The notes: generated by a model not told the origin, from the sequence alone. 64,000 nt of DNA from Amycolatopsis orientalis DSM 40040 = KCTC 9412 (GCF_000478275.1 NZ_ASJB01000015.1:341615-405614), one strand, 5' to 3'; positions 1 to 11,405 are shown, counted from the stretch's first letter. Made by a program: numbers and translations.

Positions 1-243
1 TGCCCGCCGGAGCGGGCGCGCGCCATCGCCGAACACGCGGGTCAGCGTGGCAGCGGCCGTGTCGGCCGATCGGCCGCCGGACGGGAACTGGCCGAACGAG
101 CGGTGTTCCTCGCCGTCGTCGCCTCGATCCGGCATCTGGACACCGACTACGACGATCTCCTCATGGCCGGGGTGGAGCGGCAGGCCGCCCGCGACCGGAT
201 CCACTCCACCATCGACGCGGTGCTCGAACGCTGGCGTTCCTGA
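1..243 (+). CDS. DUF2293 domain protein, C-terminal part (5' end outside window)
   Basis: Frame 1 is open from the first base to the TGA at 241-243 and encodes 80 residues. The stretch ARAIAEHAGQRGSGRVGRSA, followed by VASIRHLDTDYDDLL and a terminal EVLERW-like helix (VLERWRS), looks like the DUF2293 domain of actinobacterial proteins. Its function is unknown; the Arg/Gly-rich part is basic, which could fit nucleic-acid binding (inference). The start and N-terminal part lie upstream of the window, so length and operon context cannot be judged. Confidence 0.7.
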   Translation, partial: CPPERARAIAEHAGQRGSGRVGRSAAGRELAERAVFLAVVASIRHLDTDYDDLLMAGVERQAARDRIHSTIDAVLERWRS

Positions 244-282
244 GGCCTGTCACGTCCCGGGCGCGGGTCTCGTCCAGAGAGC

Positions 283-639
283 ATGTTCTCCGCCTACCTC
301 ACCGTCGCCATCGTGACGATCGTGGTCAACACCGGGATCGCCGCCGCCGACTTCGCCCATGCCCCCTTCGTCCTCAAGAACTCCGCCGAGGTGAACGTCC
401 CGCGATCCTGGATCCCGCCCCTGGCCTCACTGAAGGCGGCGGGAGCCGCGGGGCTGCTGCTCGGCCTCCTCGGCGTGCCTTTCGTCGGGACGGCCGCGGC
501 GGCCGGGCTCGTGCTGTTCTACCTCGGCGCCGTCCTCACCCACGTGCGTGCCCGGGTGCTCTACAACATCGCCTTCCCCGCCGGTTTCCTCGCGCTGGCG
601 GTGGCGACCTTCGTCCTCGATCTCGCTCAGACCGGATAG
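283..639 (+). CDS. DoxX-like small membrane protein
   Basis: A 118-residue, strongly hydrophobic protein with about four membrane segments (roughly residues 3-22, 45-62, 65-85, 92-114). Length and layout match the DoxX/DoxX-like family of inner-membrane proteins, whose role in actinobacteria is mostly undefined. The ATG at 283 follows a weak purine stretch (agagagc). It is a single gene 39 bp after the DUF2293 stop, in the same direction, and converges with nrdJ. The family call rests on general appearance only. Confidence 0.6.
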   Translation: MFSAYLTVAIVTIVVNTGIAAADFAHAPFVLKNSAEVNVPRSWIPPLASLKAAGAAGLLLGLLGVPFVGTAAAAGLVLFYLGAVLTHVRARVLYNIAFPAGFLALAVATFVLDLAQTG

Positions 640-710
640 GGACCGAAGTGGTCGGCGTCCTTCGAGCCGTTCAGCACCGGACGAACCACCGCACAACCGG
701 ATTCGCCGAC

Positions 711-752
711 GCCTGCTTCGGCGAACGACGGGGGTCGTCCGCCGAAGCAGGC
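711..752 (-). terminator. Hairpin terminator downstream of nrdJ
   Basis: Perfect 13-bp inverted repeat, 711-723 against 740-752, with a smaller nested stem in its loop. It lies 9 bp past the nrdJ stop and between two convergent genes, so it probably ends transcription from both sides. No T-tract follows, as is usual for high-GC actinobacterial terminators. Confidence 0.65.
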
Positions 753-760
753 ATCAAATG

Positions 761-3577
<2,817 letters not shown>

Positions 3578-3611
3578 GGGTCTTTCCCTCACTCCCACGC
3601 GGGAGGCGGCA

Positions 3612-4100
3612 TCAGCCGTCTTTCGCGTCTTGATCGCTCTCGTCCGGTGCGGCAGCCATGGCCTCACGAAGGTCCGAGATCTCCTTCTCGAAGTCCTCGA
3701 CCGAGGAGAAGGAGCGGTAGACACTGGCGAACCGGAGATACGCGACGCCGTCGAGTTCACGCAGGGGGCCCAGGATCGCCAGGCCTACCTCGTGACTCGG
3801 GATCTCCGCCAGCCCCGCCGACCGGATCGATTCCTCGACCCGCTGCGCGAGCTGCTGCAGCGCGTCGTCGTCGACCGGCCTGCCCTGGCAGGCGCGTCGC
3901 ACCCCCCGGACCACCTTGTCCCGGCTGAACTGCTCGGTGACCCCGGACCGCTTGACGACGGCGAGCACCATCGTCTCCGAAGTGGTGAAGCGCCGGCCGC
4001 AAGCGGCGCACGAGCGCCTCCGCCGGATCGCCTGACCCTCATCCACCTCTCGGGAGTCGACGACCCGAGAGTCCGCATGCCGGCAGAACGGGCACCTCAT
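3612..4100 (-). CDS. nrdR: Transcriptional repressor NrdR
   Basis: 162 residues starting [18 protein letters not shown], the usual NrdR start. The N-terminal zinc ribbon uses Cys3, Cys6 and a second pair in [11 protein letters not shown], followed by the ATP-cone domain that senses ATP/dATP. NrdR represses ribonucleotide reductase genes when dATP is high by binding paired 16-bp NrdR boxes. It is the first gene of the nrdRJ unit and lies next to lexA as in Mycobacterium (Rv2718c). The paired boxes at 4253-4300 imply autoregulation and control of nrdJ. Confidence 0.95.
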   Translation of the reverse strand: MRCPFCRHADSRVVDSREVDEGQAIRRRRSCAACGRRFTTSETMVLAVVKRSGVTEQFSRDKVVRGVRRACQGRPVDDDALQQLAQRVEESIRSAGLAEIPSHEVGLAILGPLRELDGVAYLRFASVYRSFSSVEDFEKEISDLREAMAAAPDESDQDAKDG

Positions 4101-4184
4101 CCGCCGATCACCTTCCCCTCCGCGCCGGCCGGTCCCCGAGTGGACGCCCGCCCCATCGCCACGCAACGACGGGAAAGATCGATC

Positions 4185-4237
4185 TGTGGATCGGTCTGTG
4201 GACATCCGGTGGGTGAACACCGGCCAGCTGTGGACAA
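4185..4237. promoter_or_regulatory. Cluster of DnaA-box-like sites upstream of nrdRJ
   Basis: TGTGGACAA at 4229-4237 is the reverse complement of TTGTCCACA, the preferred DnaA box of high-GC actinobacteria. TGTGGACAT at 4197-4205 differs by one base and TGTGGATCG at 4185-4193 by two. All three have the same orientation and lie between the nrdR start and the NrdR boxes, so bound DnaA could modulate nrdRJ transcription. The regulatory role is inferred. Confidence 0.5.
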
Positions 4238-4252
4238 CTGATACCGAGTCTA

Positions 4253-4300
4253 CCCCAAGCTATGGACCAACTACAGCCATGTAACTACTACATATAGCGG
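4253..4300 (-). promoter_or_regulatory. Tandem NrdR boxes of the nrdRJ promoter
   Basis: The core CTACATATAG at 4288-4297 matches 9 of 10 positions of the NrdR core CwAtATaTwG. A weaker core, CAAGCTATGG at 4256-4265, matches 7 of 10. Their centres are 32 bp apart, about three helical turns, as expected for paired NrdR boxes. The pair lies about 160-190 bp upstream of nrdR and brackets the likely promoter. Confidence 0.65.
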
Positions 4301-4401
4301 TGGAGACTAGATCGCAGGTGAGGCGCACGCAAGCGCAACCACGGGGCCGATCGGACACGAAAGGGGACATCACCCGCGGTGGGTGAGAGTGGCTTCCAGG
4401 C

Positions 4402-4896
4402 TCACCTCCCACCCTCGGCGACGTCGGCCGCGACCGGCACCGTGAGCGGCAGTCCGGGCACGAGAACGGCGTCTTGCAGGGAGTTGAGCTCCTTGATCTT
4501 GGCGACGACCGCGCCAGTGTCGCTTCCTGGCGCGAATCGCGCCGCGAGATCCGACAGCGACTCACCGCCCGAAACGGACACCGTGGTGGTCCGCTCGGGC
4601 ACCGCGGCGCCGGGAGTGCCCGCCAAGAACAGACCCAATCCGGTGACGACGCCGGCGACGAGAAGAGCCATCGCGACCAGGGACGGCCAGCGGAGCGGGA
4701 GCCTCCGGGGCGCCGGACAGCCCGGGGAGGCGGTGGCGACGCCGGGGCGGCGGCCCGCCACGACCCGCGCCCGTGACGGCGGCCGCAGCGACTCGGCACG
4801 CCCGCCGCGAACCACCCGTACGGGCCGGGTGACCCCTGCCGGAACGGGCCCGGGGGCACTGGTTCGCACCAGTCCTCGATCGGCCAGGATCGACAT
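4402..4896 (-). CDS. LysM-domain membrane protein divergent from lexA (SOS division-inhibitor type)
   Basis: 164 residues from the ATG at 4896, which has a GGAGG about 6 nt upstream. An Arg/Pro-rich cytoplasmic tail (1-70) is followed by one membrane segment (SLVAMALLVAGVVTGLGLF, about 72-90) and an extracellular LysM-like domain (TTTVSVSGGESLSDLAARF to LVPGLPLTV). It occupies the position of mycobacterial Rv2719c/ChiZ, corynebacterial divS and Bacillus yneA, damage-induced proteins that delay division. No hydrolase domain is visible, so a YneA-like role is more likely than ChiZ-like hydrolysis. LexA boxes at 4959-5054 should control it. Confidence 0.8.
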   Translation of the reverse strand: MSILADRGLVRTSAPGPVPAGVTRPVRVVRGGRAESLRPPSRARVVAGRRPGVATASPGCPAPRRLPLRWPSLVAMALLVAGVVTGLGLFLAGTPGAAVPERTTTVSVSGGESLSDLAARFAPGSDTGAVVAKIKELNSLQDAVLVPGLPLTVPVAADVAEGGR

Positions 4897-4958
4897 CGGA
4901 ACCTCCTCGCAGTCCTGCTTCACTCAGGTCCAGCGCCGGGCGGGCCCGGCGATCAAGA

Positions 4959-5054
4959 TCGAACACGCGTTCTATCGAACGCCCGTGCGAATGTGTACCA
5001 CCTCCCCCCGACAAAAATCGAGCGACACGGCGTGTCCATCGAACAGATGTTTGA
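4959..5054. promoter_or_regulatory. Three LexA (SOS) boxes between the LysM gene and lexA
   Basis: Against the actinobacterial SOS consensus TCGAAC-N4-GTTCGA: TCGAACACGCGTTCTA at 4959-4974 (one mismatch), TCGAACGCCCGTGCGA at 4975-4990 (one mismatch, directly abutting the first), and TCGAACAGATGTTTGA at 5039-5054 (one mismatch). The first two are nearest the LysM gene, the third nearest lexA. The layout indicates LexA control of both divergent genes, with tandem binding on the LysM side. Confidence 0.88.
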
Positions 5055-5230
5055 AATCGTCGTCCCGGCGGGCTAACGTCGTTGACCAGGGCGTCTGCTG
5101 TGCGGACGCCGCCGGTGCCATGGGGCGGTGAAGATCGTCCGTCACCGGCGAAGACAGACGAGGACACGCGAAGTCGGTCCGGGCGACCGGACGTACTGGG
5201 AGGCGACGCAGGAGATGAAGGAGCGAGACG

Positions 5231-5947
5231 GTGGCTAAGGAGAGCAAGGCGGGGAACGCGCCTAGGCGCTCGGGCAAGGTGCGCGCCTTGCCCGAGGTCT
5301 ACGAGGTGGACGAGACCCTGACCGTGCGGCAGCAGCAGGTGCTCGACGTGATCAAGCTGTGGGTGAGCCGGTTCGGCTACCCGCCGAGTGTGCGTGAGAT
5401 CGGCGAGGCGGTCGGGCTGACCTCCACCTCGTCGGTGTCGCACCAGTTGCAGGCCCTGCAGCGCAAGGGTTATCTGCGACGCGACCCGAACCGCCCGCGG
5501 GCGGTGGGTGTTCTCGCCGCGACGGACGACAACCCGATGGGCATCGACGTCGAGCAGCCGCCGTCGGCTGCGAAGGCCGCGTATGTGCCGCTCGTCGGCC
5601 GCATCGCCGCCGGTGGGCCGGTGCTGGCCGAGCAGGCGATCGAAGACGTCTTCCCGCTGCCGCGGGAGATCGTCGGCGAGGGTGAGCTGTTCCTGCTCAG
5701 CGTCACCGGTGACTCGATGGTCGACGCCGCCATCACCGACGGCGACTGGGTGGTCGTGCGCCAGCAGCCCACGGCCGATCCCGGCGAGATCGTGGCGGCG
5801 ATGATCGACGGCGAAGCCACGGTCAAGACGTTCAAGCGCAAGGACGGCCACATCTGGCTGATGCCGCACAACGAGGCGTACGAGCCCATCCCGGGTGACG
5901 ACGCCACGATCCTCGGCAAGGTCGTCGCCGTTCTTCGCAGGCTTTAG
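5231..5947 (+). CDS. lexA: SOS repressor LexA
   Basis: 238 residues. The N-terminal winged helix-turn-helix (about 31-95, [15 protein letters not shown]) binds SOS boxes; the C-terminal S24 peptidase domain carries the Ala127-Gly128 cleavage bond (GRIAAGG), Ser162 (TGDSM) and Lys199 (ATVKTF) for RecA*-stimulated self-cleavage. The GTG at 5231 was chosen for the AAGGAG 8 nt upstream and gives a typical actinobacterial N-terminal extension. The gene is monocistronic, divergent from the LysM gene and autoregulated through 5039-5054. Confidence 0.97.
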   Translation: MAKESKAGNAPRRSGKVRALPEVYEVDETLTVRQQQVLDVIKLWVSRFGYPPSVREIGEAVGLTSTSSVSHQLQALQRKGYLRRDPNRPRAVGVLAATDDNPMGIDVEQPPSAAKAAYVPLVGRIAAGGPVLAEQAIEDVFPLPREIVGEGELFLLSVTGDSMVDAAITDGDWVVVRQQPTADPGEIVAAMIDGEATVKTFKRKDGHIWLMPHNEAYEPIPGDDATILGKVVAVLRRL

Positions 5948-6056
5948 TCAGGAGCCCTTTCAGTCCAGAGCTGGAGCACGCCGGGATCCCGGGTCAGGAG
6001 ACCACGGGTCAGACCCGGCAAGCTTCGGCCGGCTCGACCACCGCTTCACGAGTCGG

Positions 6057-7058
6057 TCAGGCCCGCCGCTTGCGGAGCCTGCCGACCAGGAGCAGGCCGC
6101 CGATCACCACGATCGCGGCGATACCGGCCTGCGCGTACGGGAAGTCGGATCCCTGGCCCTTGCCACCGGCCGCGGCGGTCCCGCCCGAGGTGCCGCCCGT
6201 GGCCGCGGCGAGTGCCGCCGCGCCCTTCACCGCGCGGATCTGCTCTCCGACCCCCTCCCCGCCGGACAGCAGGGTCCCGTCCGGATCGAAGGCGAGCGCC
6301 TCCCCCTGCTTCTCGTTCGGCAGGGGCACGCGCAGGGGTTCTCGTTGCAGCGCACCCGCCAGGTCGCCGTCGGTGACGGCGTAGAGATAAGCGTCGGTGT
6401 AGGTGCGCAGCGCGACCACCGACCCGTCGGCCATCGACGCCGCCCCGGTCACCGTCATCGAACCGATCGAGCCGACCGGCCCACCCGGGGTCGAGGTTTC
6501 CTTGATCTGCAACGAACCCACGCTTTCCAGCGGGGTCGGGCCGGGACTGGCGAGCGGACCGGTGGGCCGGTAGACCTTCGCGTCGCCGAAGACGTCCTTG
6601 GTGATCAGGTACGGCGTACCCGAACGGTCCATGATCAGCGCTTCGACGTCGTGCTGGCCGTCGGGGTAGGTGAGCCGGTGCAAGGTCGCCTTGCCCTGCG
6701 GGGTCAGGGAGATCAGGGCGACGGTGTCCCGCTTCTTGCGGTTGTCGCCGGTGTCGGAGAGCCAGAAGGTGCCGTCGGCGGTGCGGGCGAGGTCTTCGGG
6801 ATCGTAGGGATCCGTCGGGGACGAGATGACCTTCTGCACCTTGCAGTCGCGGCCGAGTACGAAGATTTGCGTCTTGGTGCCGCCGTCGTTGAGGGCGTAC
6901 AGGTGCTCGCCGTCCGAAACGAGGCCGGACAGCTCGCTGAGCCGGGAATCGCGGTTCGCGCACACCGGCTGCGGTGCCGGGACCTCCTGTGCCATGGCGG
7001 GAGCCGTCCCGCCGACGAACGTCCCCAGCACGACCGCCGCCGCGACAATCCCCCGCAC
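6057..7058 (-). CDS. Exported beta-propeller-like protein with C-terminal membrane anchor
   Basis: 333 residues. A signal peptide ends near APAMA, followed by about 260 residues of repeated short strands (SELSGLVSDGEHLYALND, PEDLARTADGTFWLSDTGDN, DVEALIMDRSGTPYLIT) typical of esterase-like phytase/propeller proteins. A Gly/Ala linker, a membrane helix (AGIAAIVVIGGLLLVG) and a basic tail RLRKRRA follow, so the propeller should face outward, anchored at the membrane. The GTG at 7058 was preferred over the in-frame GTG at 7064 because GGAGG (7065-7069) is then properly spaced. Substrate unknown. Confidence 0.6.
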   Translation of the reverse strand: MRGIVAAAVVLGTFVGGTAPAMAQEVPAPQPVCANRDSRLSELSGLVSDGEHLYALNDGGTKTQIFVLGRDCKVQKVISSPTDPYDPEDLARTADGTFWLSDTGDNRKKRDTVALISLTPQGKATLHRLTYPDGQHDVEALIMDRSGTPYLITKDVFGDAKVYRPTGPLASPGPTPLESVGSLQIKETSTPGGPVGSIGSMTVTGAASMADGSVVALRTYTDAYLYAVTDGDLAGALQREPLRVPLPNEKQGEALAFDPDGTLLSGGEGVGEQIRAVKGAAALAAATGGTSGGTAAAGGKGQGSDFPYAQAGIAAIVVIGGLLLVGRLRKRRA

Positions 7059-7128
7059 ATCCACCTCCGTACCGTGGAACCCCTGAAGCCCCACACTACG
7101 GAGACGTCCGAGACGGCGTGCAGTTGAC

Positions 7129-7172
7129 TCGTGAGTGGTAAGTGACGTTAGAACGGCACTTGCCACTCACGA
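7129..7172. repeat. Intergenic palindrome, GTGAGTGGTAA family, copy 1
   Basis: Arms TCGTGAGTGGTAAGTG (7129-7144) and CACTTGCCACTCACGA (7157-7172) pair over 16 bp with one G.T mismatch. It is a diverged relative of the palindromes at 7235 and 14570. It lies upstream of the exported-protein gene and about 100 bp past hflX. Confidence 0.85.
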
Positions 7173-7234
7173 CCACCCCGACACACGCCCGCGCACCAAG
7201 GAGGAGCTGAAGGGCCACGCAGCCGGTACAGGGC

Positions 7235-7278
7235 TCGTGAGTGGTAATGACGGTTAGAACCGTCATTACCACTCACGA
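7235..7278. repeat. Intergenic palindrome, GTGAGTGGTAA family, copy 2 (hflX 3' end)
   Basis: Perfect 21-bp arms, 7235-7255 and 7258-7278, separated by 2 nt. The repeat ends at the base before the hflX stop codon, so it can serve as the hflX terminator. Its sequence is the same as the reconstructed palindrome interrupted at 24906-25274. Confidence 0.92.
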
Positions 7279-8712
7279 CTACAGAGGTGAGCCGTTCGTC
7301 TGGAAGTCGCTCAGCGCCGCGGCCAGCTCGGGCCGTCCCCGGACGAGCAACCGCGTGCCGGTCTCGACGTGCTCCTCTTCCAGCACCTCGCCGTCGGCGT
7401 GGGCGCGGGAGACGAGTTCGCCCCGCGAGTAGGGGATCAGCACCTCTACCACGATCTCCGGCCTCGGCAGCCGCTCCGCGATCGCCTCGGCCAGCTCCGT
7501 GATCCCGGTGCCGGTCCGCGCCGACACCTGCACCGAACCGGCCAGCTGGTGCCGCAACCGGGCCAGCGACACCTCGTCGGCGGCGTCGGCCTTGTTGATC
7601 ACCAGCAGCTCCGGCGGAAGCGGTTCGGAACGGCGCTTCGTGATCTCCGCGAGCACCTCACGCACCGCGTTGACCTGCTCTTCCGGCGTCGGGTCGGCCC
7701 CGTCGACGACGTGCACGAGCAGATCGGCGCTCGCCGCCTCCTCCAGCGTCGAGCGGAACGCGTCCACCAGCTGGTGCGGCAGGTGCCGGACGAAACCGAC
7801 GGTGTCGGTCAGCGTGTAGGTGCGTCCGTCGGGCGTCTGAGCCCGCCGGGTCGTCGGGTCCAGCGTGGCGAACAGCGCGTCCTCGACCAGCACCCCGGCG
7901 CCGGTCAGGGCGTTGAGCAGGCTCGACTTGCCGGCGTTGGTGTAGCCGACGATCGCGACGCTCGGCACCTCGTTGGCCACCCGGCGACCGCGTTTGGTCT
8001 CGCGGATGGTGTCCATCGCGGCGATCTCCCGGCGCAGCTTCGAGACGCGCTTGCTGATCCGCCGCCGGTCGGTTTCGAGCTTCGTCTCACCGGGACCACG
8101 CAGGCCCACCCCGCCGTTGGCGCCACCGGCGCGGCCACCGGCCTGCCGGGACAGCGCCGCACCCCACCCGCGCAGCCGCGGGATCAGGTACTGCAGCTGG
8201 GCCAGCTCGACCTGTGCCTTGCCTTCCTTGGAGCTCGCGTGCTGCGCGAAGATGTCGAGGATCAGGGCGGTGCGGTCGATGACCTTCACCTTGACCTTCT
8301 CCTCCAGCTGGCGCAGCTGGCCGGGCGAGAGTTCACCGTCGCAGATCACCGTGTCGGCCCCGGTGGCCTCCACGATGCCGCGCAGTTCCTTGACCTTGCC
8401 CGAGCCGATGTAGGTGGCGGGATCCGGGCGGATCCGCCGCTGCACCAGGCCTTCCAGCACCTCGGAGCCTGCCGTTTCGGCCAGCCGGGCGAGTTCGGCG
8501 AGCGAGGCCTCGGACTGGAGGGCGCTGCCCTCCGTCCACACACCGACCAGAACGACGCGCTCCAGGCGCAGCTGCCGGTATTCGACCTCGGTGACATCCG
8601 CGAGTTCGGTGGACAGGCCCGCTACCCGGCGGAGCGAGGCGCGGTCCTCGAGCTCCAGTTCGCCGGTCGAAGGGTCCATGTCGTTCAGATCGTTGTGTGT
8701 CAGTTCCGTCAT
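7279..8712 (-). CDS. hflX: GTPase HflX
   Basis: 477 residues. The N-terminal HflX domain (about 45-230) is followed by a Gly-rich linker (SRQAGGRAGGANGGVGLRGP) and the G domain with P-loop GYTNAGKSSLLN, switch DPTTRRA, DTVGFV and NKAD. HflX is a ribosome-associated GTPase that splits or rescues stalled 70S ribosomes under stress; mycobacterial HflX also affects macrolide tolerance. The N-terminal extension is acidic. Single gene; its stop abuts the palindrome at 7235-7278. Placement near dapF and miaA matches Mycobacterium. Confidence 0.95.
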   Translation of the reverse strand: MTELTHNDLNDMDPSTGELELEDRASLRRVAGLSTELADVTEVEYRQLRLERVVLVGVWTEGSALQSEASLAELARLAETAGSEVLEGLVQRRIRPDPATYIGSGKVKELRGIVEATGADTVICDGELSPGQLRQLEEKVKVKVIDRTALILDIFAQHASSKEGKAQVELAQLQYLIPRLRGWGAALSRQAGGRAGGANGGVGLRGPGETKLETDRRRISKRVSKLRREIAAMDTIRETKRGRRVANEVPSVAIVGYTNAGKSSLLNALTGAGVLVEDALFATLDPTTRRAQTPDGRTYTLTDTVGFVRHLPHQLVDAFRSTLEEAASADLLVHVVDGADPTPEEQVNAVREVLAEITKRRSEPLPPELLVINKADAADEVSLARLRHQLAGSVQVSARTGTGITELAEAIAERLPRPEIVVEVLIPYSRGELVSRAHADGEVLEEEHVETGTRLLVRGRPELAAALSDFQTNGSPL

Positions 8713-8755
8713 CGTGCCTCCATGGTCCCACGTTTCGGCGGCGGGACCGAATTCA

Positions 8756-9253
8756 TTACCTGCTGGGATACTTCGACAGGTAGATGGCCGTGCGTTTCGC
8801 GTCCGGGTCGACCGGCCGGGAGATGAAGTCGTCGAGAAGCTCCATCAGCCGTGTTTCGAACTCCGCGATCTGCTCGTCCGGTACCTGGACGACCATGCGC
8901 GTCTGCTGCACCTCGTCGAATCCCACGTCGGCGATCTCGGCCAGGTATGCCTCGAAGATCGCCTGATCGATCCCCCTGTCGCGGGAATCAAGATGCCAGG
9001 ACAACCCGGTCGAGCGATACGGAATTTCTTTCGCACCGCGCGTGCCGCGTCTCGGCGGGAGCGCTTCGAGGAACCCGGTGTCGACGAGCTTGCGGACATG
9101 GTGAAGCGTCGTCGCCGGGTCGCGGTCGAGCCGCTCGGCGAGTTCCTTGTTGGTCAGCGCCTCGGAATAGGTCAACCGGATGATGCGCAGCCTTATTCCG
9201 GAGGCCATCGCGGCGATCTCGGCCTCGGTGGCGGCGCGTCGTTGAGTGGGCAC
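8756..9253 (-). CDS. ArsR-type winged-helix transcriptional regulator
   Basis: 165 residues from a GTG at 9253. Residues 15-75 form a winged helix (TNKELAERLDRDPATTLHHVRKLVDTGFLE in part), with wing residues RGTRGAKEIPYRSTG; the C-terminal half is predicted helical and may bind a ligand or dimerise. No ArsR metal-binding Cys motif is visible. It is divergent from the MFS gene across 61 bp that contain an inverted repeat, so it is probably the local repressor of that exporter and of itself (inference). Confidence 0.8.
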   Translation of the reverse strand: MPTQRRAATEAEIAAMASGIRLRIIRLTYSEALTNKELAERLDRDPATTLHHVRKLVDTGFLEALPPRRGTRGAKEIPYRSTGLSWHLDSRDRGIDQAIFEAYLAEIADVGFDEVQQTRMVVQVPDEQIAEFETRLMELLDDFISRPVDPDAKRTAIYLSKYPSR

Positions 9254-9273
9254 GGGGACAGCCTAAGGCGATA

Positions 9274-9297
9274 AGTGATTGACAGTTTCCAATCACT
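9274..9297. promoter_or_regulatory. Inverted-repeat operator between regulator and MFS gene
   Basis: AGTGATTG (9274-9281) and CAATCACT (9290-9297) are perfect 8-bp arms separated by 8 bp, in the divergent gap. TTGACA at 9279-9284 overlaps the left arm and could be a -35 element, although no good -10 is placed for it. Probable binding site of the ArsR-type regulator. Confidence 0.6.
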
Positions 9298-9314
9298 CGG
9301 GCCAAGGTGGCGGA

Positions 9315-10571
9315 GTGCGCAGAGACTCCCTCTTCTTCCACGCGGACTTCCGGCGGCTCTGGGCCGGCGACACGGCCAGTCAGGTCGGCGCTTTCGCCGG
9401 TCACACGGTGATCCCCCTGCTCGCGGCCACCGTGCTGGCGGCGACGCCGTTCCAGATGGGCCTGCTGACCGCGGCCGAGACCGTCGCGTTCCTGATCATC
9501 GGCCTGCCCGCCGGGGTCTGGGTGGACCGGCTGCGGCGGCGGACGCTGATGCTGCGGGCCGACTTCGTCCGCGCGGCGCTGCTGTTCACCGTCCCGCTCG
9601 CCTGGTGGGCGGGGGTCCTTTCGCTGACGCAGCTGATCGTGGTCGCCACGCTCGTCGGCGTCGCGACGGTGTTCTTCGACGTCGCGTACCAGTCGTATCT
9701 GCCGTCACTGGTCGGCCGGGAGCAGCTGCTCGAAGGCAACGCGAAACTCCAGGCCAGCCAGTCGGTCGCGTTCCTGACCGGCCCCGGGATCGGCGGCGGG
9801 CTGGTGCAGCTGGCCGGCGCGGCCAACGCCGTGCTGATGACCGGGGTGGGTTTCCTGACCTCCGCGCTGTGCCTGCTGCGGATCCGCACCGTCGAAGAGG
9901 TGCCCGAGCGGCAGGAAGACGCGAAGCTGCTCCCCCAGATCGCCGAGGGATTGCGGTTCGTGTTCACCGACGCGGCCCTGCGCTCGATCGTCGCCTGCAC
10001 CGCGACCGCCAACCTGTTCAACGGCGCCTTCACCGCGGTGGAGATCCTGTTCCTGAACCGGGAACTCGGTCTGTCACCGGCGGCCGTCGGCCTCGTACTG
10101 GCGACCGGTGGCGTGGGCGGGATCATCGGGGCGATCGTGGCCGGGCGCATCACCCGGCGGATCGGGCAGGCGCGGTCGATCTGGTTCGTCCCGTTGCTGA
10201 CCTGGCCGTTCCAGCTGCTGCTCCCGCTGGCCGCGCCGGGCTGGCGGATCGTGCTTTTCCCCGCGGCGCTGGCGATCGCGGGGTTCGGGATCATCGTCTA
10301 CAACGTCGCGCAGGTCTCGTACCGCCAGGCCGTCTGCCCGGACAGGCTGCTCGGCCGGATGAACGCCAGCGTGCGCTTCGTGGTGTGGGGGATGCTGCCG
10401 CTGGGCGGGCTGATCGGCGGTGTGCTGGGTGAGGCGATCGGGATCCGGGGGACGCTGTGGTTCGTCGCGGTCGGCGAGACGGCCGCGTTGCTGTGGGTGG
10501 TCTTCTCGCCGATCCGGAAGCTTCGCGACCTTCCCAAAGAGCCGGTCGCGGTCGGCCAGAAGATGGCCTAA
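9315..10571 (+). CDS. MFS transporter (exporter type)
   Basis: 418 residues with about 12 membrane segments and the MFS loop motif GVWVDRLRRRTLM after segment 2. The RDSLFFHADFRRLWAGDTASQVG start resembles the macrolide-efflux/TetA-like MFS subgroup common in actinomycetes (quoted in part). Start GTG at 9315 with AAGG 7 nt upstream; the TTG at 9279 would place the start inside the operator. Regulated with the divergent ArsR-type protein. It converges on dapF with a 4-bp overlap of stop codons. Substrate unknown. Confidence 0.85.
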   Translation: MRRDSLFFHADFRRLWAGDTASQVGAFAGHTVIPLLAATVLAATPFQMGLLTAAETVAFLIIGLPAGVWVDRLRRRTLMLRADFVRAALLFTVPLAWWAGVLSLTQLIVVATLVGVATVFFDVAYQSYLPSLVGREQLLEGNAKLQASQSVAFLTGPGIGGGLVQLAGAANAVLMTGVGFLTSALCLLRIRTVEEVPERQEDAKLLPQIAEGLRFVFTDAALRSIVACTATANLFNGAFTAVEILFLNRELGLSPAAVGLVLATGGVGGIIGAIVAGRITRRIGQARSIWFVPLLTWPFQLLLPLAAPGWRIVLFPAALAIAGFGIIVYNVAQVSYRQAVCPDRLLGRMNASVRFVVWGMLPLGGLIGGVLGEAIGIRGTLWFVAVGETAALLWVVFSPIRKLRDLPKEPVAVGQKMA

Positions 10572-11395
10572 GCGCCGAGCCCGGCCCACCAGGTTTCGTC
10601 GAGTTCGCCGCGGGCGACGATCTCCGCCGGTCCGGTCAGCGTGGACGCGCCCCGGCGGATCCCGACCACGACGCGGCCGCCTGGGATGTCGACGGTCGCT
10701 TCGCCGGTGTCGGTGCCCGCGAGGTGCAGGGCGGCCGCGACCGCGGCGACCGTGCCGGTGCCGCAGGACCGCGTCTCGCCGACGCCGCGTTCGTGGACGC
10801 GCATCTTCAGCGCGTTGTCGCCCAGCAGGTTGATGAACTCGAGGTTCACCCCGTCCGGGAACACGTCGGAGTCGAAGTCCGGCTGGTCACGCAGGTCCAG
10901 TTCGTCGACGTCGTCCTCGACGACCGACACCAGATGCGGGTTGCCGACGTTGACCGCGACGCCGGAGAACGGCTTCCCGGCGACCACGGTGACCGAGGTG
11001 CCGGTGATCGTCGCCGGTCCCATCAGCACGGTCACCGAACCGTCGTCGTGCAGCTGGACCGGCCGGTCGCCGGCGCGGGTGCCGATGACGAAGTCGTGCT
11101 CGGTCACGAGCCCGGAATCGACCAGGTAGCGCACGAAGACGCGGACGCCGTTGCCGCACATCTCGGCGATGGAGCCGTCGGCGTTGCGGTAGTCCATGAA
11201 CCATTCGCCCGCGGACTCCATGCCCAGGGCGGCCGACCGCACGACGCGCAGCACGCCGTCGGCGCCGAGACCACGCTGGCGATCGCACAGCGCCGCGACC
11301 CGCGCCTCGGTCAGCTCGAGGCGGCCTTCAGCGTCGGGAAGCAGCACGAAATCGTTCTGTGTGCCGTGTCCCTTAAGGAATTCGATGCCGCCCAT
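10568..11395 (-). CDS. dapF: Diaminopimelate epimerase
   Basis: 275 residues. It converts LL- to meso-diaminopimelate for lysine and peptidoglycan synthesis. Both catalytic Cys motifs are present: AEMCGNGVRVF and ETRSCGTGTVAA, each Cys acting as acid/base. The N-terminus MGGIEFLKGHGTQNDF is typical. It follows miaA by 10 bp in a miaA-dapF unit, the order seen in mycobacteria. Confidence 0.96.
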   Translation of the reverse strand: MGGIEFLKGHGTQNDFVLLPDAEGRLELTEARVAALCDRQRGLGADGVLRVVRSAALGMESAGEWFMDYRNADGSIAEMCGNGVRVFVRYLVDSGLVTEHDFVIGTRAGDRPVQLHDDGSVTVLMGPATITGTSVTVVAGKPFSGVAVNVGNPHLVSVVEDDVDELDLRDQPDFDSDVFPDGVNLEFINLLGDNALKMRVHERGVGETRSCGTGTVAAVAAALHLAGTDTGEATVDIPGGRVVVGIRRGASTLTGPAEIVARGELDETWWAGLGA

Positions 11396-11405
11396 GGCCT
11401 CAAGA

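Noticed and set aside
9279..9314. Upstream TTG start for the MFS gene
   Set aside because: It would begin within the inverted repeat and -35-like TTGACA and has no ribosome site, whereas GTG 9315 does.
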